Assembly (NCBI RefSeq): GCF_014705605.1
Contig: NZ_JACXIZ010000027.1
Coordinates: 62,001 to 126,000 of the forward strand
From: Paenibacillus sabuli
GTDB lineage: Bacteria > Bacillota > Bacilli > Paenibacillales > Paenibacillaceae
Reading direction: 5' to 3'
DNA length: 64,000 nucleotides
Below the pieces are notes generated by a model. That model saw only the letters and a list, made by a program, of their open reading frames with translations, was not told the DNA's origin and did not search any database. This document shows positions 8,137 to 15,892 of the stretch, piece by piece (within the stretch, counting starts at the first letter, position 1; every line of letters starts with the position of its first letter). The position numbers and the translations under genes were made by a program.

Positions 8137-8165
8137 TGGACAAAACCGGCTTTCGCTGCTAGGAT
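8137..8165 (+). promoter_or_regulatory. Sigma-A-type promoter of the aldo/keto reductase gene
   Basis: -35 TGGACA (8137-8142), 17-base spacer and -10 TAGGAT (8160-8165), about 40 bases before the ATG at 8207. It is divergent from, and adjacent to, the operon promoter at 8093-8121. Confidence 0.5.
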
Positions 8166-8206
8166 TGAACATCAAAGTCTCATTTCCGGCTGAGGAGGAG
8201 AAACAT

Positions 8207-9184
8207 ATGAAGTATACGAGATTGGGGCGGACCGGGCTGGAGGTTTCCACGCTTTGCTTGGGCTGCATGAGCTATGGCGAGCCTTTGCGCGGTACCCATC
8301 CATGGACGCTCGACGAACAACGGGCACGGCCGTTTATTCGCCAAGCACTCGAACACGGAATTAATTTTTTCGACACCGCCAACGTTTATTCGGACGGCAC
8401 GAGTGAGGAAATCGTGGGCCGCGCGCTCGCGGCGTATGCCCGTCGAGAAGACGTCGTCATTGCAACCAAGGTGCACGGCCGCATGCGGCCGGGGCCCAAC
8501 GGCGCCGGCTTGTCTCGCAAGTCCATCCTGCATGAGCTGGACAACAGTCTGACCCGCCTGGGTACGGATTACATCGATTTGTATCAGATTCACCGCCATG
8601 ATCCGCATACTCCGGTCGAAGAGACGATGGAGGCGCTTCACGACGCGGTCAAGTCCGGGAAGGTTCGCTACATCGGCGCCTCTTCGATGTACGCGTGGCA
8701 ATTTCAACGCATGCAATTCACAGCCGAGCGCAATGGCTGGACGCGGTTCGTGAGCATGCAAAATCATCTCAATCTGCTGTATCGCGAGGAGGAACGCGAA
8801 ATGCTTCCGCTTTGTACAGCGGAAGGCATCGCCGTGCTGCCATGGAGTCCGCTCGCACGCGGACGACTGGCGCGCGAATGGGACGCCTCCAGCTCGCGTG
8901 CCGATTCGGACGTCTTTGGCGGTACTTTGTACAATGCGGCACGCGATACGGACCGCCAGATTGTCGAGACCGTCGGACAGATTGCTGAATCCCGGGAGGT
9001 GCCGCGAGCACAGGTCGCCCTGGCCTGGCTGCTGGCCAAACCCGCCGTCACCGCCCCGATTGTCGGCGCGACCCGGCTGGAGCATATCGAGGACGCGGCC
9101 GCCGCCTTAGAGCTTCAGCTGACGGACGACGAGCTTCGGCGCTTGGAGGCGCCGTACGTTCCGCATCCGGTGCTGGGTTTTTGA
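8207..9184 (+). CDS. Aldo/keto reductase
   Basis: NADPH-dependent oxidoreductase of the AKR superfamily (325 residues), interconverting an aldehyde or ketone with an alcohol. The catalytic tetrad is visible: Asp56 and Tyr61 in FFDTANVYS, Lys in IATKVHG and His in YQIHRHD; the C-terminal AIVGATRLEHIED-like segment binds the cofactor phosphate. It resembles the YajO/YhdN-type branch. The ATG at 8207 follows GGAGGAG by six bases; an open frame to 8066 lacks a start signal. It is monocistronic, divergent from the importer operon, and bounded by a terminator. The substrate is unknown. Confidence 0.9.
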   Translation: MKYTRLGRTGLEVSTLCLGCMSYGEPLRGTHPWTLDEQRARPFIRQALEHGINFFDTANVYSDGTSEEIVGRALAAYARREDVVIATKVHGRMRPGPNGAGLSRKSILHELDNSLTRLGTDYIDLYQIHRHDPHTPVEETMEALHDAVKSGKVRYIGASSMYAWQFQRMQFTAERNGWTRFVSMQNHLNLLYREEEREMLPLCTAEGIAVLPWSPLARGRLAREWDASSSRADSDVFGGTLYNAARDTDRQIVETVGQIAESREVPRAQVALAWLLAKPAVTAPIVGATRLEHIEDAAAALELQLTDDELRRLEAPYVPHPVLGF

Positions 9185-9199
9185 TTCTATGCATGTATA

Positions 9200-9246
9200 A
9201 AAAAATCGGAAAGGGGGGCGTGATTCAAAACGCTCCCCTTTCCGAT
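9200..9246 (-). terminator. Intrinsic terminator of zur, possibly bidirectional
   Basis: Strong hairpin with arms TCGGAAAGGGG..CG (9206-9220) and CGCTCCCCTTTCCGA (9231-9245). On the minus strand the stem runs into a T-tract from the AAAAAA at 9200-9205. Convergent aldo/keto reductase transcription may also stop here. Confidence 0.75.
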
Positions 9247-9249
9247 CGC

Positions 9250-9690
9250 CTAAGCCTGGCCGGAGGCGACGCCGTCCTCCTGACAGCGCTCGCAGATGCC
9301 GTATATTTCAAAACGGTGATTGACGATCTTGAAGTTGCCCGGCAGCCGAATCTGCTCGTCCATCGGACAATATTCAAAAGCGACCGTCTCCTCGCAATTC
9401 ATGCAAATCAAGTGGTGATGATGATGGTGGTGGCAGCCGCCCTTGAATTTGAGTCCGCCGTCCATGAAGTAGAACTGCTCCAGCGCCCCCATCTCGCTCA
9501 GCATGCGCAGGTTGCGGTAGACGGTATCGAAGCTGACGCCGGGGTATTTCTCCTTCATCTGCTCGTACACGTCCTTCGGCGATAGGAAGCCGTCGGTGTC
9601 GGTGAAAATCTTGGCCAGCGTGCGTCGCTGGTCGGTAATGCGCCAACCGCTCCGGGACATGATCGCGATCATCTCTTGTGCTCTGCTCAT
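9250..9690 (-). CDS. zur: Fur-family regulator, Zur-like
   Basis: Metal-sensing repressor of the Fur family (146 residues from ATG 9690). The N-terminal winged helix contains RITDQRRTLAKIF and the recognition segment GVSFDTVYRNLRMLSEMG. The C-terminal half carries GGCHHHHHHHLICMNC followed by ICERCQ, giving the two CxxC pairs of the structural zinc site and a dense His cluster. The overall pattern (SFDTVYRNL, FEYCPMDE, NHRFEIYG) matches Zur of Bacillus better than Fur or PerR. A GTG at 9699 is an alternative start and is closer to the AAGGAAGG site. It stands alone, so its zinc-uptake targets are elsewhere. Confidence 0.85.
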   Translation of the reverse strand: MSRAQEMIAIMSRSGWRITDQRRTLAKIFTDTDGFLSPKDVYEQMKEKYPGVSFDTVYRNLRMLSEMGALEQFYFMDGGLKFKGGCHHHHHHHLICMNCEETVAFEYCPMDEQIRLPGNFKIVNHRFEIYGICERCQEDGVASGQA

Positions 9691-9745
9691 TGCCCTCACA
9701 GTCCCTTCCTTGTACTCTGGTCTTGTTCCCGCTCTCTATCCCCTT

Positions 9746-9775
9746 ATTGTGGGCCATGGCGCGACCCGATGTCAA
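9746..9775 (-). promoter_or_regulatory. Promoter of zur
   Basis: -35 TTGACA (9775-9770), 18-base spacer and -10 CACAAT (9751-9746) reading leftward, about 50 bases before the zur start. Confidence 0.5.
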
Positions 9776-9876
9776 GGCGGCCGCCCGTACCCGCTCAGAT
9801 CCAGCTGCGGTATCTGGCCTTCTTGCACGGTACGCCGTAGCGTCGCGTTCTATGGGCCGGCGCACCTCCCCCGGAC

Positions 9877-10812
9877 TCATGCGTCCGCCCGATTCGCATG
9901 GCGGACCGCCACCACGGCAAAATCGCTGGCGGTCTCGGTGGCGGGAAACAGCGCCCGCGCCTCCTCCGCCAATTGCGCCATATCCGCCTCCGTGAAGCGC
10001 GCGCTGAAATGCGTCAGCAACAAGCGCCTGGCTCCAGCCTCGCTCGCCGTATGCGCCGCTTGCACGGTCGTACTGTGCCCGTAGGCGAGCGCTTTATCCT
10101 CGAGCGCAGCGTCAAAAGTCGCTTCGTGCACGACCAGATCCGCCCCCTGCGCGAGGCGCACGGCGTTGGCGCACGGCCGGGTATCGCCGAGGATCGTGAC
10201 GATCCGCCCGCTGCGCGCAGGCTCCGTGACGTCGTCCGAGCGGATCAGAAGCCCGTCGGGCAACTGTACATCTTGTCCTTCCTTCAACTGGCCGTAGAGC
10301 GGGCCAAACGGCACGCCGAGTCCCTGCAGCAGCTCCGCTTTGAGTCGGCCGCGCTGTGGTTTTTCCTCGATGCGATACCCGTAGCAGGCGACGCGATGCT
10401 CTAGCGTATCGGTCACAACGCGCAGCCGTTCGTCCTCGTAGATCGCGCCCGGCCGGACCTCGGTAATCTCGAGCGCATAGCCGAGCCGGGTATCCGTCAG
10501 CGCCAACGTACGCTGTACCCAGTCGCGCAGCCCTGACGGACCGTACAGACGCAGCGGCTCCTCCGTGCCCAGCGAGGAGCGCGTGCTGAGCAGACCGGGC
10601 AGCCCGAAGGTGTGATCGCCGTGCATATGGGTAATGAAGATCTGTTGCAGCTTGGTCAGCTTGACGCCGGCCCGCATGAGCTGATGCTGCGTGCCTTCGC
10701 CGCAATCAAACAGCCACACGCCGCGTTCCTGCGGCAGCAGCAGTGCAGCGGCCGTCACATTGCGTCCTTGCACAGGTCGACCCGCACTCGTCCCCAAAAA
10801 AAGCAGTTCCAT
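9877..10812 (-). CDS. rnz: Ribonuclease Z
   Basis: Metallo-beta-lactamase-fold endonuclease that removes 3' trailers from tRNA precursors (311 residues, typical for bacterial RNase Z). The zinc motif HMHGDH is at 62-67, and LFLGTSAGRP at the N-terminus, LFDCGEGTQHQ, ILGDTRPC and TFDAALEDKA are all diagnostic of the family. The ATG at 10812 follows GGAGGATCAGG. It is monocistronic, and a hairpin with a T-tract lies in its leader (10875-10899). Confidence 0.95.
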   Translation of the reverse strand: MELLFLGTSAGRPVQGRNVTAAALLLPQERGVWLFDCGEGTQHQLMRAGVKLTKLQQIFITHMHGDHTFGLPGLLSTRSSLGTEEPLRLYGPSGLRDWVQRTLALTDTRLGYALEITEVRPGAIYEDERLRVVTDTLEHRVACYGYRIEEKPQRGRLKAELLQGLGVPFGPLYGQLKEGQDVQLPDGLLIRSDDVTEPARSGRIVTILGDTRPCANAVRLAQGADLVVHEATFDAALEDKALAYGHSTTVQAAHTASEAGARRLLLTHFSARFTEADMAQLAEEARALFPATETASDFAVVAVRHANRADA

Positions 10813-10874
10813 CCTGATCCTCCGTTCGTCACTGATGCATGGTGCGACAAGGCGAATATTCTCGCTATGACTTC

Positions 10875-10899
10875 AAAAAAAGGGGTAGCCGTCCACCCC
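10875..10899 (-). terminator. Hairpin plus T7 in the rnz leader (possible attenuator)
   Basis: On the minus strand GGGGT (10899-10895), an 8-base loop and ACCCC (10886-10882) are followed by seven T residues. No leftward gene lies upstream for it to terminate, so it may act as a leader attenuator for rnz, or shield rnz from read-through. Confidence 0.4.
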
Positions 10900-10959
10900 G
10901 TTGCATAAGCTAGAGATAATGAACCAATCAGGTATAACTATACAATATGGAGAGAACGA

Positions 10960-11553
10960 ATGAAACCTTCCATGCGTCATCTGCTGTCAATCGGTTGCGG
11001 CTGTCTGCTGATCGCTTTTGCCATTCACTTCTTTATTGTGCCGTACCATCTTATCGAAGGGGGCATGTTCGGCATCGGACTGCTGGCTAGCTACATGTCC
11101 GCCGTCTCATCCGGCATGGCGATCGTAGCGCTGAGCATTCCCATTTATATTTTCACCTGGTTCTACAGCCGAACCATGCTGGGCTACAATTTGCTTGGCA
11201 TTGTGACCATCGCGGTCTTGCTGGACCTGCTCGACATGAGCGGGCTAGCCATCGGCCTCGGCCCCCTGCCGAGCGCCTGGTGCGGCGGCGTGCTGATCGG
11301 CGCCGGCGTCGGCATCCTGCTGCACCGCAATATGACTACGGACGGCATCGATCTGCTGGCGACCTTGTTCAGCCGGTATGCGCGCGTGAATGTCGGCGTG
11401 CTGATCTTTTTGTTCGACTTGGTCATCCTCGCTGCTTCGGCGCTCGTGCTCGCACACGACCAGATCGTGCTCTCCGGCATTACCGTGACGGCGGTCGGGT
11501 TCGTGACGACCTTGCTGACGTTGCGCCGCCCCCATGACGCAGCACCGACCTAG
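10960..11553 (+). CDS. Short YitT-family membrane protein
   Basis: Integral membrane protein of 197 residues with about five hydrophobic helices. It matches the N-terminal membrane part of the YitT/UPF0750 family: GCGCLLIAFAIHFFIVPYH, IEGGMFGIGLL and NMTTDGIDLLATLF are family hallmarks. Usual YitT proteins are about 280 residues and end in a DUF2179 domain, which is absent here, so this is a short-form member. The function of the family is not established. GGAGAGAACGA precedes the ATG, AT-rich TATACAAT lies just upstream, and a terminator follows immediately. Confidence 0.8.
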   Translation: MKPSMRHLLSIGCGCLLIAFAIHFFIVPYHLIEGGMFGIGLLASYMSAVSSGMAIVALSIPIYIFTWFYSRTMLGYNLLGIVTIAVLLDLLDMSGLAIGLGPLPSAWCGGVLIGAGVGILLHRNMTTDGIDLLATLFSRYARVNVGVLIFLFDLVILAASALVLAHDQIVLSGITVTAVGFVTTLLTLRRPHDAAPT

Positions 11554-11581
11554 GGCCGATTCGCGGCGCGATCGGCCTTTT
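11554..11581 (+). terminator. Intrinsic terminator after the yitT-like gene
   Basis: Stem GGCCGAT (11554-11560) and ATCGGCC (11571-11577) followed by TTTT, directly after the stop codon. Confidence 0.7.
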
Positions 11582-11586
11582 ATAAC

Positions 11587-11624
11587 GAAGAGGATCTCGT
11601 CACAGGCATGACGAGATCCTCTTC
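11587..11624. repeat. Perfect 15-bp inverted repeat between convergent genes
   Basis: Arms GAAGAGGATCTCGTC (11587-11601) and GACGAGATCCTCTTC (11610-11624) with an 8-base loop. It lies between the yitT-like terminator and the end of the small leftward gene. Neither strand has a proper T-tract, so it may be a rho-independent-like 3' stabiliser or a weak terminator for the minus-strand gene. Confidence 0.6.
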
Positions 11625-11664
11625 TTCGTTCCCTTGCGCGAATTGCGAGCTACTTGCGCGTCAT

Positions 11665-11754
11665 TCAGGATGGCTTGCGCTGCTCGTTGTACTCCCGCTT
11701 GATGGCCTCCAGGATGCGGAGCAATTCTTCCTTCGTCGGAATCTTCCTTTCCAT
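11665..11754 (-). CDS. Small 29-residue protein
   Basis: Short gene for a highly charged, probably alpha-helical peptide beginning MERKIPTKEELLRIL and ending in NEQRKPS. Support for translation is a strong AGGAGGG nine bases before the ATG at 11754, a stop at 11665, an AT-rich upstream region with TATAC boxes, and a hairpin just downstream. The sequence is amphipathic with no membrane segment or Cys residues. I do not recognise a family. It could be a small conserved Paenibacillus protein or a chance ORF with a good ribosome binding site. Confidence 0.5.
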   Translation of the reverse strand: MERKIPTKEELLRILEAIKREYNEQRKPS

Positions 11755-11857
11755 CGCATTTGCCCTCCTATGTATAATGTAGATGCAGGTCAGCTTCCCC
11801 CGTTTCATTATACAAAAAAGGCATGCTTGCGTGGTCTGGTAAAATGCGGAGCCATGC

Positions 11858-12415
11858 TCAAATTCTGTAGAGCAAGTAACCTTTCTCGGCAGCCAAAGGC
11901 GCATCGTCCGTGCGCAGCCCGCTGCCGGACGGCTCGAAGGCCATCTGAGCAAGCCAGCGTGTGAACGGCGCTACATGCATCGTCTCCATCTCGTCGCGCG
12001 AGTAAAATCCGGCGGCGTCCACCTCGGTCATATCCGGACGCGGCTCGCCCGAAATGTAGTCCATCGCAAAGGCGATGTACACATTATGAATGCTGCGCGG
12101 CTGATCGCGCAAGCCCACGATTCGCCGCACCTGGGCTTCGATGCCGGCCTCCTCGCGCACCTCGCGGCATACCGTCTCCTCGATGGTCTCGGTCTGCTCC
12201 ATGTAACCGCCCGGATTCGTCCAGAAGCCCTTGCCCGGCTCCTGCGCGCGCCGAACGAGCAGCAGCTTGTTCTCGCGCAGCACCAGCGCGCCTACGCCTA
12301 CGCTGTAATTCCCCCAATGCACGTAGCCGCAATCCGGACATGCCTTTCGCGGAAACCCGTCCATGTCCCGGCTCTCCATCACTCCGCCGCAGCTGGCGCA
12401 ATGCTTGATCTCCAT
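11858..12415 (-). CDS. NUDIX hydrolase with N-terminal zinc ribbon
   Basis: Hydrolase of nucleoside-diphosphate-linked compounds, 185 residues. A zinc ribbon opens the protein (HCASCGG, Cys6/Cys9, then ACPDCGY), followed by the NUDIX domain. Its box starts GGYMEQTETIEE and ends REVREEAG, giving the full GX5EX7REUXEEXGU pattern with all acidic metal ligands. The ribbon-plus-NUDIX layout resembles NADH pyrophosphatase-like proteins, but the diagnostic NudC extension is missing, so the substrate is open. GGGAGG precedes the ATG at 12415; the extra 13 in-frame residues upstream lack a start signal. Confidence 0.87.
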   Translation of the reverse strand: MEIKHCASCGGVMESRDMDGFPRKACPDCGYVHWGNYSVGVGALVLRENKLLLVRRAQEPGKGFWTNPGGYMEQTETIEETVCREVREEAGIEAQVRRIVGLRDQPRSIHNVYIAFAMDYISGEPRPDMTEVDAAGFYSRDEMETMHVAPFTRWLAQMAFEPSGSGLRTDDAPLAAEKGYLLYRI

Positions 12416-12517
12416 CGCTGTTCCTCCCCTGACCAGGCAGCGCTGTCCGCGCATGCCGTTCGTCCTTCAATGTAGAGCAGCGCCGTCCATTTGTCAAACC
12501 ACGGGCGCACGCGAGCA

Positions 12518-12541
12518 AGCCCCGGCGCAAGGACCGGGGCT
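12518..12541 (-). terminator. Hairpin downstream of the lipoprotein gene
   Basis: AGCCCCGG (12518-12525) and CCGGGGCT (12534-12541) form an 8-bp stem with an 8-base loop, about 30 bases after the lipoprotein stop. There is no clear T-tract, so termination may be inefficient. Confidence 0.4.
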
Positions 12542-12570
12542 GGCTGATCAGATTCTCGGTTTGTTTTCGG

Positions 12571-13311
12571 CTAGTTCGTTTCGTTCTCGATGGTATTCAG
12601 CATCGTATAGGCATGCGTCGCAAAGCCGTCGTTGGCCTCGCCGACCGGAATGTTAACATTGAATTGATAGCCGATCCCGCCGATTTCCTTGAACAGCACT
12701 TCGCGGGACAGCTCGCCCGAAGAGGCGCGCATCGCCCATTGCACGTCGCCGATCGCCGGATGCACATCCGCGGCGTCCAGCTCGGACGGGTCTCCAGCTT
12801 CGGACAGCCATTGCTGGGCGTCCTGCTTGAGCTGATCCGTATTGTAATCGGCCGGCATACGCACAATCTCCACATGATAATCGTTGTTGAAGTCCATCAT
12901 CAGCTTATTCGCTTCCGCATCGAACGCGAAGATGTCGAACACGTAGAGCGAGTACCCGTCGCCCTGAGCGAGCTCAGCCGACTTCTCCTCCTTCATGCCC
13001 TCCAGCTCCAGCTCGAACGATTCGCTGGCAGGCCGTTCGCCGACCGGATGGTCCGGCTCGAGCTTGCCGGTCGTATCGCCGTCCCCGTTGCCGTCGGTCT
13101 CGGTCGCATCCGGCTCATCCTCGGCTGGTTCCTCGTCCGTATTGCCCGTATTGCCGGCGTTGTCGCCGCCCCCCGAAGCATTCGTTTCGGTGTTGCCGGT
13201 CCCGCTTGTCTCATTGCCGCCGGAGCTGTTGTCGTTGCCCGAGCAAGCGGCCAGCAGCACGACAATTACCATTGCCGCTGCGAGCAGCCATACCCTTTTT
13301 TGTCTGTTCAT
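12571..13311 (-). CDS. Lipoprotein of unknown function
   Basis: Secreted lipoprotein of 246 residues. The signal peptide has a basic start (MNRQKR), a hydrophobic core and the lipobox LLAAC with Cys23. Residues 24-90 are a low-complexity Gly/Asn/Thr/Glu/Asp linker that should hold the domain away from the membrane. The C-terminal ~150 residues form a compact domain (YSLYVFDIFAFDAEANKLMM, QWAMRASSGELSREVLFKE). I do not recognise a family. GGAGG lies before the ATG at 13311 and a TATAAT-like box is at 13328-13333. It is divergent from the asparaginase gene. Confidence 0.75.
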   Translation of the reverse strand: MNRQKRVWLLAAAMVIVVLLAACSGNDNSSGGNETSGTGNTETNASGGGDNAGNTGNTDEEPAEDEPDATETDGNGDGDTTGKLEPDHPVGERPASESFELELEGMKEEKSAELAQGDGYSLYVFDIFAFDAEANKLMMDFNNDYHVEIVRMPADYNTDQLKQDAQQWLSEAGDPSELDAADVHPAIGDVQWAMRASSGELSREVLFKEIGGIGYQFNVNIPVGEANDGFATHAYTMLNTIENETN

Positions 13312-13375
13312 TCTGAACACCTCCGCCATTATAGACGAGACAAGTGCCAAAATGTTGCATTGCAGCGTGCACGGC

Positions 13376-13405
13376 TTGTTAAACCAATCCATCCTTCGGT
13401 TATAA
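13376..13405 (+). promoter_or_regulatory. Promoter of the asparaginase-mgtE operon
   Basis: -35 TTGTTA (13376-13381), 18-base spacer and perfect -10 TATAAT (13400-13405), 40 bases before the TTG start. Confidence 0.55.
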
Positions 13406-13445
13406 TGAAAGCAAGCAACATTACTATGAATGGGAGGCCCGGCCA

Positions 13446-14528
13446 TTGACACATATTCTGTTAGCCGTGACGGGAGGCACCATCGGCAGTCATACCGACA
13501 ACGGAATTACGGCCGTCTCATCCGGTGCTGCATCCGGGCTGCTGGAGCGCTATCGCGTTTGCAAGGGCGCGCGCAACGTACGATTTGACTCCATTACGCC
13601 CTTCTCGATGCTGAGCGAGAACCTGCTGCCGACCGACTGGCTGGCACTCCGGCAGGCGATCATCGAGGCCGGCGGTCTGGAGCGCGATGGCATCATCGTC
13701 ACGCACGGTACGGACACGCTGCCATTTACCGCGGCTGCGCTGAGCTATCTGTTTCACGATGTATCGATTCCGATCGTACTGGTCGCCAGCAATTCGCCGC
13801 TGCACGAGCCGCGCAGCGCGGGCCTGGCGAACTTTCGCCATGCGGTCGATTTCGTTGCCGACTCGCAGCTGCCGGGCGTCTATGTCAGCTTTGCCGATGC
13901 GGCTGGACGGGCTTGCATCCATCTGGGCACCCGTCTGCATGAATCGGCGCCGTTCACGGACGAATTCGTCAGTGCGTACGGCGTTCCGCTCGGCGTCATG
14001 GACAAGCGCAAGTTCCGGCCGTTCCGGGCAGCGGCCAATCCCACCTTCGCGGAGCTGCGTCTGCCGCGGATCCGCCATGTGCGCATCGCCGAGCAGCCCG
14101 GGTTCTCCGATGCGATTCGCTTCGTCAAGCCCTATCCCGGTCTCGACTACCGAAGCGTATCCCTGGACGGGCCGCACAAGCCGCATGCCGTGCTGCATCA
14201 GCTGTACCACTCCGCTACCGCCTGCATGCGCGCCGGGGTCGGGAGCGCACGCTACGCGCTGCTCGAGCTGCTGGAGCGCTGCCGCGCCGCCGATATCCCG
14301 TTGTTTGTCTGTCCGGTCAAGTCCGATGCCGATTCTGCGTACGAGACGAACGCGCAGCTGCTGGAGGCCGGGGCGGTGCCCTTGCGGGGAATCACGACGG
14401 AAGCCGCGCTGGTCAAGCTCATGCTGGCCTACGGCACCTACTCCGCCTCGCACGACATCGTGCGCTGGCTGACGACGACGCCGTTGTTTTTTGACACCAT
14501 GCAGCCGCGCAAGGAGGAACGCCCATGA
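13446..14528 (+). CDS. Asparaginase-family amidohydrolase
   Basis: Cytosolic L-asparaginase-like enzyme of 360 residues, hydrolysing asparagine or a related amide to the acid and ammonia. The two catalytic threonine motifs are present: VTGGTIGS at 8-15 and THGTDTLPF near 86-94. No signal peptide is seen, so it resembles type I enzymes, with somewhat divergent flanking sequence. The start is TTG at 13446, eight bases after GGGAGG; no ATG fits. The stop overlaps the mgtE start as ATGA, giving translational coupling. The physiological link between an asparaginase and a magnesium transporter is unclear. Confidence 0.85.
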   Translation: MTHILLAVTGGTIGSHTDNGITAVSSGAASGLLERYRVCKGARNVRFDSITPFSMLSENLLPTDWLALRQAIIEAGGLERDGIIVTHGTDTLPFTAAALSYLFHDVSIPIVLVASNSPLHEPRSAGLANFRHAVDFVADSQLPGVYVSFADAAGRACIHLGTRLHESAPFTDEFVSAYGVPLGVMDKRKFRPFRAAANPTFAELRLPRIRHVRIAEQPGFSDAIRFVKPYPGLDYRSVSLDGPHKPHAVLHQLYHSATACMRAGVGSARYALLELLERCRAADIPLFVCPVKSDADSAYETNAQLLEAGAVPLRGITTEAALVKLMLAYGTYSASHDIVRWLTTTPLFFDTMQPRKEERP

Positions 14529-15889
14529 ACATCGCCCAAGCCGAGCGCACCGCCGCCGAGCTCGCCAGGCTGCTGCAGGACGATGCGTTTGCCGCCTTCG
14601 CCGCGCGTGCCGGCGACCTTCATCCCTACGATGCCGCCGTCGCTTACCTGAGCATAGCGCCGGAGCAGTCCGAGCTGCGCACCGCTTTTTTGACGCATCT
14701 GGATCCGATCACCCTGACCGACGTCCTCGAGGAACTGGACGGCGAGGAAAGGCGCGAAGCGTTTGCGCGTATCGGGGCGCTGCGGGCCGCCGCAGTGATG
14801 GACCGCATGGACAACGACGACCTGGCCGATTTTCTCGGCGAGCTGTCCGAGGAGGCGCGCGCGCCTTACCTGGCTGCCATGTCGGACGCCGAAGCAGAGG
14901 CCGTCCAGCAATTGATGAGCTATCCCCCGGAGACGGCGGGCCGCATCATGAACAACCGCTACGTGTGGCTTCCGCAGCACTATACGGTCGAAGAAGCGAT
15001 TGCCAAAATCCGCGCCTACTCCGACTTGTCCGAATCGATCAGCTACCTGTACGTCATCGACGGCGAACGCCGCCTGCTCGGCGTCGTCTCCTATCGGGAC
15101 TTGATCCTCGCCTCCGTGGAGCAGCGCATCGCCGATATCATGCGGACGCGCGTGATCCATGTCGAAGCGGTGATGGATCAGGAGCAGGTGGCGGATCTGA
15201 TGCGCAATTACGATTTTCTCGCCGTGCCGGTCGTGGACGACGCCAGCAGGCTGGTCGGGATCATTACGGTGGACGACATCATCGACGTCGTCATGGAGGA
15301 AGCGGACGAGGATATTCAGAAGCTCTCCGGCAGCGGCAAGGACATCGACTTCAATACGCGGGCCTGGACGGCCGCCGGCAGACGTCTCCCGTGGCTCGTG
15401 CTGCTGCTGTTCATCGGCGTGCTCTCGGGCACGATTATCAGCGGCTTCGAGGAGACGCTCGACCGGGTCGTGGCGCTCGCCTTCTTCATGCCGATGATCG
15501 CCGGGATGACCGGCAACACCGGCACACAATCGCTCGCCGTCGTCGTGCGCGGGCTGATCGGCAGCAAGCTCTCCGGACGCCAGGCGCTGCGGCTCGTGCG
15601 TCGCGAGCTCGGCGTCGGCCTCATCATCGGCGTCACGTGCGGGCTGCTGGTCACCGGCATAGCCTATGTATGGCAGGGCAACATCATGCTGGGCGTCGTG
15701 GTCGGCGTGTCGCTGCTGCTGACGCTCATCCTGGGCACGATCGCCGGCACGACCGTACCGCTCCTGCTGGATAAGCTGCGCGTCGACCCGGCCGTCGCTT
15801 CCGGACCGCTGATCACGACGCTCAATGACATGCTGTCGCTGCTCATTTATTTCGGTATGGCCTCATTATTCCTTGACTTTCTATTATAG
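14525..15889 (+). CDS. mgtE: Magnesium transporter MgtE
   Basis: Mg2+ channel of 454 residues, normal for MgtE. It has the N-terminal helical superfamily domain (about 1-125, with LDPITLTDVLEEL), two CBS domains (about 130-250; ETAGRIMNNRYVWLPQHYTV, then PVVDDASRLVGIITVDDIID), the connecting plug helix, and five membrane helices from about residue 280. The pore segment PMIAGMTGNTGTQSLAVVVR and the terminal LNDMLSLLIYFGMA are conserved. CBS and N domains sense cytosolic Mg2+ in known homologues. AAGGAGG is inside the end of the upstream gene. Expression is probably from the shared promoter at 13376. Confidence 0.95.
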   Translation: MNIAQAERTAAELARLLQDDAFAAFAARAGDLHPYDAAVAYLSIAPEQSELRTAFLTHLDPITLTDVLEELDGEERREAFARIGALRAAAVMDRMDNDDLADFLGELSEEARAPYLAAMSDAEAEAVQQLMSYPPETAGRIMNNRYVWLPQHYTVEEAIAKIRAYSDLSESISYLYVIDGERRLLGVVSYRDLILASVEQRIADIMRTRVIHVEAVMDQEQVADLMRNYDFLAVPVVDDASRLVGIITVDDIIDVVMEEADEDIQKLSGSGKDIDFNTRAWTAAGRRLPWLVLLLFIGVLSGTIISGFEETLDRVVALAFFMPMIAGMTGNTGTQSLAVVVRGLIGSKLSGRQALRLVRRELGVGLIIGVTCGLLVTGIAYVWQGNIMLGVVVGVSLLLTLILGTIAGTTVPLLLDKLRVDPAVASGPLITTLNDMLSLLIYFGMASLFLDFLL

Positions 15890-15892
15890 TGA

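Noticed and set aside
9374-9880. A 168-codon frame upstream of and overlapping zur
   Set aside because: It is in another frame of zur, with no ribosome site; zur is certain from its metal motifs.
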